Of a stretch of 5,692 nt of DNA, positions 1 to 5,692 are shown one piece after another. Location of the stretch: the NCBI GenBank assembly GCA_020438525.1, contig JAGQUL010000147.1, forward strand, positions 1-5,692, given 5' to 3'. This DNA comes from Thermoleophilia bacterium. Lineage in GTDB: Bacteria > Actinomycetota > Thermoleophilia > Gaiellales > SKUG01. How positions within the stretch are numbered: the stretch's first letter is position 1; each line of letters opens with the position of its first letter. A model generated the notes under the pieces. The model made no database searches. It had not been told where the DNA came from and saw only the letters and a program-made list of their open reading frames with translations. Made by a program: the position numbers and the translations under genes.

Positions 1-2204
1 CCACCGCCGCCGCCTCCGCCACCGCCGAAGCCGCCGCCACCACCGCTGCCGCCCGACGACGGCTCGGGCGCGCGCGCAGCGATGCCGGAGGAGAACGTGT
101 GGAACGTGTACACCTGCATCGCACCGAGCGTCGCGGCGTCAGGATCCATCTCGATCCCTTCGGGACGCACTGCCGACAGGATGTCGTCGGCGCACCCGAA
201 CGCGATCGCGTACACGAGGTGGCGCTCCCACAGCTCGATAGACGCTGTCTGCTCGTCGCCCATGTCGCCGTACGCCTCCAGGAAGTCGCGATAGGCGGTC
301 CACTGCGCGGCCTCGCGGCGCGCGTGCGGGAAGTAGCGGTACTGGATCTGGCGCGAGCTGTAGAAGGCGACGAGCACGACCCACATGCCGGCCGCGCCGC
401 TCAGCATGTACGAGCCGACCTGCTCCAGCACGCGCGGATCGGAGCCGACCTTCCACGCGAGGTCCTGCCACGCCATGAACGCGATGCCGAGCGCGCCCGC
501 GAGGAATCCGATCACCGCCGGAACCGTGATCCATGCGGTTCGAGCACGGATGATCCACGCGCTCTTGTTCACCGCCGACGCGACCTGCTTCTCGAACTGC
601 GACTGCTTGCCGCTGACCTTCCTGGAGAGCGACAGGCTCTTCTTGAGCTTGCCGCGGAACGCACCCATCGCGACCGAGCCGTCCTTGACGATCAGGTCGA
701 CCAGCTCCATCGCCGTCTGCTCGTAGTCGGCCAGCTCGAGCCCCTCGCGATCGCCTTTCGAGAGCGCGATGTCGACCCGCGCGCCACGCGCCTTCGACTG
801 CGCCGGCACCGTCTTGTACGCATCACGACGAACCAGGTCGAACACCGTCGCGACGAGCGCCGTGGGTCGTGCCTCCCTGTCCTGCTCGACCAGCGACACC
901 GCGAGCGCCGGCGGCAGGTCGCCCGGCGGATCGCCGAGCAGGCGCGGCACGTCGTCGGGCCACGGATCCTCGCGCAGCACGCGCTTCCACGCGATCGTCG
1001 CGCACACCCCGGCGATCACCACGCCGACGAGCGCGGCGAGCAGCGCCCACGTCCACGGCTCGTGCGAATCGATCCGCTCCAGACGATCGGCGCTCGCGTC
1101 GTTGCTCGCCTCGGCATCGCGCGCATCGGCCTGCAGCGACTCGAGCGAGTCGGGGCTCTTCGGCAGCGACTCGACCATGATGCCCGAGCGCTCCGCCCCG
1201 ACCGTCACCAGCGCGTCGACCCGCTCGTGGCTGGTCAGGTCGCGCGCGTTCACCACGACCGACGTCGACGATTCCTCTGCCGCGCCTCGCTCGACCACCG
1301 TCGACGTGGTGCGACCGGCGCCCCGCGCCGCCGCGATCACGTCGACGTCCTGCTTCGTTGCCGACGCGCCCTGCGGCAGCGTCAGCGTCGCGATCAGCGA
1401 GCCGAGCGCGGCATTCCACTCGCCGCCCCACGGAACCAGGTTGATCACGATCGGATCGCCCGCGTTCCCTGTCGAGCGCACCCATCCGCGGGCGCGGTAC
1501 GCCACCACGAACTCGCGCAGTCCGCCGAGCACGGAGTAGTGCCACACCACGCGTTCGACCGATTCCGTGGTCGGGGCCTGGCCGGTCGGATCCGTCACGG
1601 TGACCGTGCCGAACGTGCCGGGCGTGCCGCTCGAACCGAGCGCCGTGTTCGCACCGGGCATGTACGGCTTCGTGCCGCTCGGGCAGCGCGAGCCCGACCC
1701 GGCACCCGACCCCACGTCGCGATCCTTGGCCTGCTCGGGCACCGCTGCGTAGTAGGCGTCGAGCACCTGCTCGGCCACATCGGGCGGAAGCGACGACACG
1801 TCGGGTGGACTGAACGTCGTCGTCCCCGCTCCGAGGTTGGTGTCCACCTGCACCGAGCTGCCGCCGAGCGGATCACACACCACGACCTGGTCGATCTGGT
1901 CGCCCGCGCGCATCGGGATGTCGCGATACGCGCCGTGGAACACGCCGTTGAAGTCGAACGTGATCCGCTCGACCACGTCCACCGAGCCGTCCGGTCGCAC
2001 GTGCATCGAGACGTTCGAGGCCGGCAGGCCGTAGTCGCGCGTGTCGACGCTCACCCGATCAGGTGCACGAGCGAGCAGGGAGACGACGACCGCCGCGCCC
2101 ACCGCGACCGCGATCACCGCGAGCGCAGCCAGCGCGCGCGGAATCGCGCCACGGGGAATCAGGTGGCGCGGCCCGGTTCGGAAGTTGATCGGCGAGGACG
2201 GCAT
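1..2204 (-). CDS. DUF2207-family membrane protein, C-terminus cut by window edge
   Basis: This is a predicted multi-pass membrane protein of the DUF2207 (YciQ-like) family, whose biochemical role is unknown. 734 codons are visible without interruption. Seen in order: an N-terminal hydrophobic segment (residues 24-45); an extracytoplasmic beta-rich domain with the family-like stretch DGSVDVVERITFDF (72-85) and GAYRDIP (91-97); a second part of that domain around WHYSVLGG (221) and LVPWGGEW (256-263); a transmembrane helix at about 384-406; a cytosolic region with DLPPALAVSLVE (429-440); two more helices at about 557-577 and 599-615; a helical segment with LWERHLVYAIAFG (658-670); and a tail from 716 that is almost all Ser/Gly with one Phe. 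That glycine tail is typical of the family, so little is probably missing. ATG at 2204 is preceded at 9 nt by a weak AGGGT ribosome site. The gene begins 35 bp after the preceding minus-strand gene, suggesting an operon. Family assignment is confident; function is not known. Confidence 0.9.
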   Translation of the reverse strand, partial: MPSSPINFRTGPRHLIPRGAIPRALAALAVIAVAVGAAVVVSLLARAPDRVSVDTRDYGLPASNVSMHVRPDGSVDVVERITFDFNGVFHGAYRDIPMRAGDQIDQVVVCDPLGGSSVQVDTNLGAGTTTFSPPDVSSLPPDVAEQVLDAYYAAVPEQAKDRDVGSGAGSGSRCPSGTKPYMPGANTALGSSGTPGTFGTVTVTDPTGQAPTTESVERVVWHYSVLGGLREFVVAYRARGWVRSTGNAGDPIVINLVPWGGEWNAALGSLIATLTLPQGASATKQDVDVIAAARGAGRTTSTVVERGAAEESSTSVVVNARDLTSHERVDALVTVGAERSGIMVESLPKSPDSLESLQADARDAEASNDASADRLERIDSHEPWTWALLAALVGVVIAGVCATIAWKRVLREDPWPDDVPRLLGDPPGDLPPALAVSLVEQDREARPTALVATVFDLVRRDAYKTVPAQSKARGARVDIALSKGDREGLELADYEQTAMELVDLIVKDGSVAMGAFRGKLKKSLSLSRKVSGKQSQFEKQVASAVNKSAWIIRARTAWITVPAVIGFLAGALGIAFMAWQDLAWKVGSDPRVLEQVGSYMLSGAAGMWVVLVAFYSSRQIQYRYFPHARREAAQWTAYRDFLEAYGDMGDEQTASIELWERHLVYAIAFGCADDILSAVRPEGIEMDPDAATLGAMQVYTFHTFSSGIAARAPEPSSGGSGGGGGFGGGGGGGG

Positions 2205-2239
2205 CGCGCAGCGACCCTACCGGGTCGGCGCGTCGCCGG

Positions 2240-2692
2240 TCAGGGAGCGTCGGCCGCGCGCGGCTCGACGGTGAGCCCGTATCCGACGTGTCGCATCACC
2301 GGCGGATCGAGCAGGTTGGCGAGGCCGCGCAGCGCATCGGCGACCGCGCTCGGCGACGAGTCGTGGACGCCCGAGCCGTCGATCGCCGTGCCGAGTGCAC
2401 GGGCGATCGCAAGCATCAGCCTGAGGTGGTCACCACGCGCCGTGGCACCATCGACCGGAGCGTCGCTGAATGGCGGCGTATCGAACGAGCTTCCCGGTCC
2501 ACCCGGCGGATTCCACTCGCCCTCGAAGCCCGGCGGGCCCTCCGGCGGCACGTCGGTCGGCGGCATCGCGATGCGATCGTTGATCCCCCACAGCGCGCCA
2601 GGCGGCGGGTCGTGGATGATCCCGGCATCGGCTCCGCCGATCGTCGCCGGCTGGTAGTACGACATGCGGGCAGCACCCGTGATCGGATCCAT
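2240..2692 (-). CDS. Hypothetical Pro/Gly-rich protein, 150 residues
   Basis: I do not recognise this protein. The ATG at 2692 is chosen because a strong purine-rich run (GGGGGGGAAA) lies just upstream; an in-frame GTG at 2743 would add 17 residues but has no better signal. There is no signal peptide or membrane segment, so it is probably cytosolic. Residues 1-27 are mixed. Residues 28-80 are a low-complexity stretch rich in Pro, Gly, Asp and Phe (for example DVPPEGPPGFEGEW, 47-60), likely disordered. Residues 87-129 look helical (DHLRLMLAIARALGTAI, then SAVADALRGLANLLD), followed by a short beta-like end, RHVGYGLTVEP. The overall pattern is a disordered arm plus a small helical hairpin, which would suit an adaptor or partner-binding protein, but that is inference. 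It ends 35 bp before the DUF2207 gene and is likely co-transcribed with it. Third-position GC preference and the ribosome site support real coding. Confidence 0.72.
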   Translation of the reverse strand: MDPITGAARMSYYQPATIGGADAGIIHDPPPGALWGINDRIAMPPTDVPPEGPPGFEGEWNPPGGPGSSFDTPPFSDAPVDGATARGDHLRLMLAIARALGTAIDGSGVHDSSPSAVADALRGLANLLDPPVMRHVGYGLTVEPRAADAP

Positions 2693-2705
2693 CTGATTTC
2701 CCCCC
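2693..2705 (-). promoter_or_regulatory. Ribosome binding site of the 150-residue hypothetical gene
   Basis: On the minus strand the seven-G run followed by AAATCAG ends directly at the ATG at 2692. The G-rich part can pair with the anti-Shine-Dalgarno end of 16S rRNA at about 7-9 nt spacing. This decides the start in favour of 2692 over the GTG at 2743. Confidence 0.55.
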
Positions 2706-2815
2706 CAGGAAACGTGAGCCGCGCGCACCGCCCCCCGCGGCACACGTCGTTCTCCCGCGTATCGATCACCACCACGGATTCGTTCCAGCGTCGGCCGGAC
2801 GGTCGGCGCGGGAGC

Positions 2816-4054
2816 TCAGCGGTGGTGTCGCGCCAGCGCCGCGCCGCGCGATACGCGAATGCGCCGCTGGTAGTGCGCCGCATCCCGAACGACGATCGCG
2901 AACGCCACTCGTCGCGGCGATCCGCGACGCACGCCCGCGAGCACGATCCGGCCGCCGTTCACCGCACAGCGCACGCGACGACCCTGCACCGTCGCCGTGC
3001 ACGTCGTTGCGGACACGTCCTGCACGTGTGCCACCAGCCGCCAGCGGTAGCGTCGATGCGCGATCCGCCGCGCCCACGCCGACTGAACTCGCACGAGCGG
3101 GCGCGCGCTGTCGGCACCCGCGGTGTCGAGCGCGATCCGTCGCGTCACGACCTTGGCTGCCGCCGGAGCCCACGCACCGACCAGCTGGATCGTCGCCTCG
3201 TACGACATCCCCGGCCTGAGCGGCTGCTCCGGCACGAAGTACCCGCCGCCGGCCGGCACCGGGCACGAACTCGAAGCGAGGTGGTCGCGCTGGATGGTGC
3301 GGTAGTCGTCCCACCAGCGCAGCTTCACCGACCGCCCATACGCGTCGACCATGCGCACGTTCATGAACCGGATCGCGTTGCACGCCGTGGGGTTGCCGAA
3401 CCCGCCCGCGTACACGAGCACGTACGGGCCGGTGACCTGCGCGCGCGGCAGGCCGACCTGCTCGTTCGGGTTGGGCGTCTCCTTGTGCGTGTCCTCGCTC
3501 ACCGGAACGCCGCCGTGGATCGGCGGGCCCACGTACACCCTGTCGCGCCCGCGCGCAGAGTCGAACACGTCCACGTCGGTCCTGGCATCGGGGGCCTGCG
3601 TCCACATGCACGCGTAGTTGGAGTCGGCGGCGTAGCCCGATCGCACGAGCGCGGGGTGGAGCACCTGGTACAGGTGCAGCGGCGCCCCGCGCAGCCAGTG
3701 CACGGTATCGCCCGAGGTCTGCGGCACCAGCGCGGTCGACGCGTGCAGCACGGAGTTGAGCGCGGCGTCGTTGCCGGCGACCGAGTAGCCCGGGCTCGCG
3801 GGATCCTCGGTGTGTGACACCGTCGCGTTGGTGCGCATCCACGCGACGTGCGCGGCGCAGTCGGCGGCCAGCGACTCGTCGTTGGTGATCGCCGGCACGC
3901 CCATCCGCGCGCGCAGCTCGTTGACCGCGCCGATCCCGTCGCTCGACGTGGTGGCGCCGGCGGCGGCGGGCAGGGATGCGCTCGCGGTGAGCGCCAGGGC
4001 GAGCAGGGCGACGACGACCAGGGCGGTGCTGCGAGTGCATCGGCGATCCATCAT
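2816..4054 (-). CDS. Secreted CAP (SCP/PR1-like) domain protein with Arg-rich C-terminal extension
   Basis: This is a predicted exported protein of 412 residues. Residues 1-34 form a signal peptide: charged start (DRRCTR), hydrophobic core ALVVVALLALAL, then small residues with candidate cleavage after ASA or AGA. A CAP domain follows at about 43-153: NELRARMG, DESLAADCAAHVAWM, the SHTEDPASPGYSVAG block (80-94) and WLRGAPLHLYQVLHPALVRSGY (120-141), with His81, His127 and Glu83 as candidate cavity residues. Residues about 203-303 look like a second beta-rich domain ending in FVPEQPLRPGMSYEATI, a pattern found after CAP domains in actinobacterial proteins. Residues 317-412 form an Arg-rich, probably Ig-like beta region with Cys352 and Cys363. 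CAP proteins vary widely in function (lipid binding, wall-associated or unknown), so no substrate is claimed. The start is placed at the ATG at 4054; the adjacent ATG at 4051 is equally possible. The open frame continues to a TTG at 4135, but those 27 residues are read from the palindrome and precede the signal peptide. Confidence 0.88.
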   Translation of the reverse strand: MMDRRCTRSTALVVVALLALALTASASLPAAAGATTSSDGIGAVNELRARMGVPAITNDESLAADCAAHVAWMRTNATVSHTEDPASPGYSVAGNDAALNSVLHASTALVPQTSGDTVHWLRGAPLHLYQVLHPALVRSGYAADSNYACMWTQAPDARTDVDVFDSARGRDRVYVGPPIHGGVPVSEDTHKETPNPNEQVGLPRAQVTGPYVLVYAGGFGNPTACNAIRFMNVRMVDAYGRSVKLRWWDDYRTIQRDHLASSSCPVPAGGGYFVPEQPLRPGMSYEATIQLVGAWAPAAAKVVTRRIALDTAGADSARPLVRVQSAWARRIAHRRYRWRLVAHVQDVSATTCTATVQGRRVRCAVNGGRIVLAGVRRGSPRRVAFAIVVRDAAHYQRRIRVSRGAALARHHR

Positions 4055-4073
4055 GCGCGCAATCGTGTCACAC

Positions 4074-4133
4074 GGACGAGGACGTATGTACGTAACCCGC
4101 GCTATCCGCGGGTTCTGTACATACGTCTCGTCC
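4074..4133. repeat. 60-bp imperfect inverted repeat (nested two-stem hairpin/cruciform)
   Basis: The outer arms are GACGTATGTAC (4081-4091) and GTACATACGTC (4117-4127), 11 perfect pairs, extended by GGACGA (4074-4079) against TCGTCC (4128-4133) after a single unpaired G at 4080. Inside, after a 2x2 mismatch, AACCCGCG (4094-4101) pairs with CGCGGGTT (4107-4114) around a 5-nt loop, CTATC. That gives 25 base pairs in 60 bp. The structure ends 19 bp before the CAP gene ATG and 182 bp before topB. No T-tract follows on either side and it lies between divergent starts, so it is not an ordinary intrinsic terminator. It could be an operator made of two inverted 11-mers, a 5' leader hairpin of the CAP mRNA, or a dispersed palindromic element. 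Confidence 0.85.
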
Positions 4134-4143
4134 AATCAGCGAG

Positions 4144-4200
4144 GGGGGGTGGGTTGGCCAGGGCGGGGTGGGTGGGCCGACGCGGGGTGGGTGGGCCGAC
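4144..4200 (+). repeat. Three 19-bp G-rich tandem units with G-quadruplex potential
   Basis: The unit GCGGGGTGGGTGGGCCGAC occurs twice head to tail without mismatch (4163-4181 and 4182-4200). A degenerate third copy precedes them (4144-4162), matching at about 14 of 19 positions. Nine runs of three or more G lie between 4143 and 4195. The stretch 4161-4176 has four G runs separated by single bases, the spacing that favours a stable parallel quadruplex on the plus strand. It begins 10 bp after the palindrome and lies upstream of the candidate topB promoter, so it would be in the upstream DNA of both divergent genes rather than in the topB transcript. Confidence 0.85.
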
Positions 4201-4203
4201 GCG

Positions 4204-4213
4204 CGCACGTGCG
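4204..4213. repeat. 10-bp perfect palindrome CGCACGTGCG
   Basis: A perfect palindrome centred on CACGTG sits just upstream of where the topB -35 region would fall. It could be a small operator, but short GC-rich palindromes arise often by chance in DNA of this composition, so this is a weak call. Confidence 0.25.
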
Positions 4214-4238
4214 AGATTCGGTGCCGGTCCGCCCGCGC

Positions 4239-4247
4239 TGCTATCCT
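4239..4247 (+). promoter_or_regulatory. Candidate extended -10 promoter of topB
   Basis: TGCTATCCT fits an extended -10 (TGn followed by a TAnnnT hexamer) of a primary sigma factor. No good -35 is seen; the best nearby is TTCGGT at 19 bp spacing, which an extended -10 can tolerate. Transcription would start near 4254 and give a leader of about 60 nt before the topB ATG. No comparable promoter was found for the CAP gene on the other strand. Confidence 0.4.
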
Positions 4248-4304
4248 CGTCGGACGCCCCCGGTCTGCCCGGCCTGAGCCGATCGGGATGTGATGCGCCG
4301 AGAG

Positions 4305-4310
4305 AAGGAG
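4305..4310 (+). promoter_or_regulatory. Shine-Dalgarno of topB
   Basis: AAGGAG, within AGAGAAGGAG, lies 5 nt before the ATG at 4316. It is close to the consensus and fixes the topB start, which agrees with the usual topoisomerase III beginning MGKTLIVAEKPS. Confidence 0.85.
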
Positions 4311-4315
4311 CAGGC

Positions 4316-5692
4316 ATGGGAAAGACGCTGATCGTTGCCGAGAAGCCGAGCGTTGGACGCGACCTGTCCGATGCATTGCCCGGCAAGTTCGAGAAGAAGG
4401 AAGGCTTCTTCGAGAGCGAGGATCACGTCATCACCTGGGCGGTCGGCCACCTCGTCGAGCTCGCCGAGCCCGAGGACTACGACCCCTCGCTCAAGAAGTG
4501 GCGCGTCAAGGACCTGCCGATCATCCCGGGCAAGAACGGGGTCGAGAACTTCAAGCTGCGCGCCCGCTCCGGCGACTCCGAGAAGCAGCTCAAGGTGATC
4601 CACCGGCTCGCGCGGCGCGACGACGTCGACCGCATCGTCAACGCATGCGACGCCGGTCGCGAAGGTGAGCTCATCTTCGCGTACACGATGGACCTGTCGG
4701 GCGTCGACAAGCCCGTCGACCGCCTCTGGATCTCGTCGATGACCAAGAAGGCGATCAAGGAAGGCTTCGAGCACCTGCGCCCCGGCAAGGACATGGCGCA
4801 CCTCGAGTCCTCCGCACGCTCGCGCTCGGAGGCCGACTGGCTCGTCGGCATGAACGCCACGCGCGCAGCCACGATCCGCGGGCGCAGCGCGTTCGGCGGC
4901 GTGGTGTCGATCGGGCGCGTGCAGACCCCGACGCTCGGCATCCTCGCCGCCCGCGAGCAGCTGATCGCCGACTTCGTGCCCGAGACCTACTTCCTGATCA
5001 AGGGCGACTTCGCGACCGTCGACCCGGCCGGACGCACGTACTCCGGCATGTGGTTCGACCCGTCCAAGCCGAAGAGCGACAAGCGCTCGACCTGGGCCGG
5101 CACGAAGGAAGAGGCCGAAGCCCGGATCGCCAAGGTCCGCGGCAAGCGCGGCACCGTGTCGTCGCTCGAGATCAAGAAGCGCTCGGTCCGCCCGGAGCTG
5201 CTCTACGACCTCACGTCGCTGCAGCGCGACGCCAACCGCCGCTTCGGCTACAGCGCGCGCCGAACGCTCGGGCTCGCGCAGTCGCTGTACGAGCAGCACA
5301 AGGTGCTCACCTATCCGCGTACCAACAGCCGCTTCCTGACCACCGACATGGTGCCGGAGCTGCAGGCGCGCGCCGCGAACTTCGAGAGCCTGCCGCTGTA
5401 CGCGGAGGCCGCGGCGTTCGTGAAGAACCTCGCGCAGCTGCCGCTCGAGCGCGTGGTCGACGACTCGAAGGTCGACGACCATCACGCGATCATCCCCACC
5501 GAGCAGGTGGCCGACCTGTCGCGGCTGAAGGACGACGAGCGCCGGGTCTACGACCTGGTCGTGCGCCGCTTCCTCGCCGCGTTCCACCCGATCGCCAAGC
5601 ACGAGGACACCACCGTGGTGACCGAGGTCGAGGGCGAGCACTTCCGCACCAAGGGCAGCGTGCTCGTCGAGCCCGGCTGGCGCGCGGTGTAC
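4316..5692 (+). CDS. topB: DNA topoisomerase III (type IA), C-terminus cut by window edge
   Basis: TopB is a type IA topoisomerase. It breaks one DNA strand through a 5'-phosphotyrosine, passes another strand and reseals it, relaxing negative supercoils and decatenating replication or recombination intermediates in the cytosol. 459 codons are visible. The Toprim domain begins MGKTLIVAEKPSV with Glu9 and continues to NACDAGREGELIF (Asp112, Glu116). Next come the conserved SIGRVQTPTLGIL (198-210), the active-site block LTYPRTNSRFL with the predicted nucleophile Tyr333, and DDHHAIIPT (387-395). The frame is open to the last base, at GWRAVY. E. coli TopB has about 650 residues, so roughly a third is outside the window, including any C-terminal zinc-binding region. 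The metal-binding motif reads DAGRE rather than DxDxE, and the block after the tyrosine has Asn where Asp is common; both look like subfamily variants, since the rest is intact. It is transcribed away from the CAP gene and is not obviously linked to it. Confidence 0.96.
   Translation, partial: MGKTLIVAEKPSVGRDLSDALPGKFEKKEGFFESEDHVITWAVGHLVELAEPEDYDPSLKKWRVKDLPIIPGKNGVENFKLRARSGDSEKQLKVIHRLARRDDVDRIVNACDAGREGELIFAYTMDLSGVDKPVDRLWISSMTKKAIKEGFEHLRPGKDMAHLESSARSRSEADWLVGMNATRAATIRGRSAFGGVVSIGRVQTPTLGILAAREQLIADFVPETYFLIKGDFATVDPAGRTYSGMWFDPSKPKSDKRSTWAGTKEEAEARIAKVRGKRGTVSSLEIKKRSVRPELLYDLTSLQRDANRRFGYSARRTLGLAQSLYEQHKVLTYPRTNSRFLTTDMVPELQARAANFESLPLYAEAAAFVKNLAQLPLERVVDDSKVDDHHAIIPTEQVADLSRLKDDERRVYDLVVRRFLAAFHPIAKHEDTTVVTEVEGEHFRTKGSVLVEPGWRAVY

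Noticed and set aside
1..52. CCGCCA-type simple repeat at the left edge
   Set aside because: It is the in-frame coding of the DUF2207 glycine tail on the minus strand, not a separate DNA repeat.
99..2657. 852-codon open frame on the plus strand
   Set aside because: It lies antisense to the DUF2207 and 150-residue genes, is dominated by Arg/His/Asp composition typical of antisense frames in GC-rich DNA, and has no ribosome site or recognisable domain.
2693..2815. Terminator or promoter between the CAP gene and the 150-residue gene
   Set aside because: The GC-rich GTCGGCCGGAC stretch is only partly self-complementary and has no T-run, and no convincing -35/-10 pair is present. Operon continuity stays undecided.
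2288..3817. 509-codon open frame on the plus strand
   Set aside because: It is antisense to the CAP gene, Arg-rich and without motifs; the minus-strand reading has a signal peptide and a CAP domain.
2766..4040. 424-codon minus-strand frame overlapping the CAP gene
   Set aside because: It is the same DNA in another frame, with very high Arg content and no domain.
4074..4200. Insertion-sequence end or attachment site
   Set aside because: No transposase or integrase gene, target duplication or tRNA is present in the window. The palindrome and G-rich repeats alone do not support it.
4241..5641. 466-codon minus-strand frame opposite topB
   Set aside because: It is an antisense shadow of topB, rich in Val/Leu/Arg/Asp, with no family resemblance.

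Overview
The window is very GC-rich with the codon bias of a high-GC actinobacterium. Three things suggest Actinomycetota, possibly Thermoleophilia (Solirubrobacterales-like): a DUF2207 membrane protein with a glycine tail, an actinobacterial-style secreted CAP protein, and a DNA topoisomerase III. The lineage is inferred from protein style; no rRNA or taxonomic marker is present.

Layout: three genes run leftwards on the minus strand. In transcription order they are a secreted CAP/SCP-domain protein (4054-2816), an unrecognised 150-residue Pro/Gly-rich protein (2692-2240), and a DUF2207-family membrane protein (2204 to beyond base 1, cut only in its glycine-rich tail). On the right, topB (DNA topoisomerase III, type IA) starts at 4316 on the plus strand and runs off the end after 459 codons.

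The divergent gap between the CAP gene and topB (4055-4315) is the most structured non-coding DNA here. It holds a 60-bp imperfect palindrome with two nested stems, right next to the CAP start codon. Next to it are three 19-bp G-rich tandem units with strong G-quadruplex potential, then a plausible extended -10 promoter and a clear Shine-Dalgarno for topB.

The 150-residue gene and the DUF2207 gene are only 35 bp apart and probably co-transcribed. The CAP gene is separated from them by 123 bp with no clear terminator, so it may or may not belong to the same unit. CAP and DUF2207 proteins both act at or outside the membrane, while topB is a separate DNA-topology gene. I see no phage, transposon, CRISPR array, toxin-antitoxin pair or recognisable defence system, and the genes do not form a known functional cluster. 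The non-coding gap and the small unknown protein are the parts worth following up.
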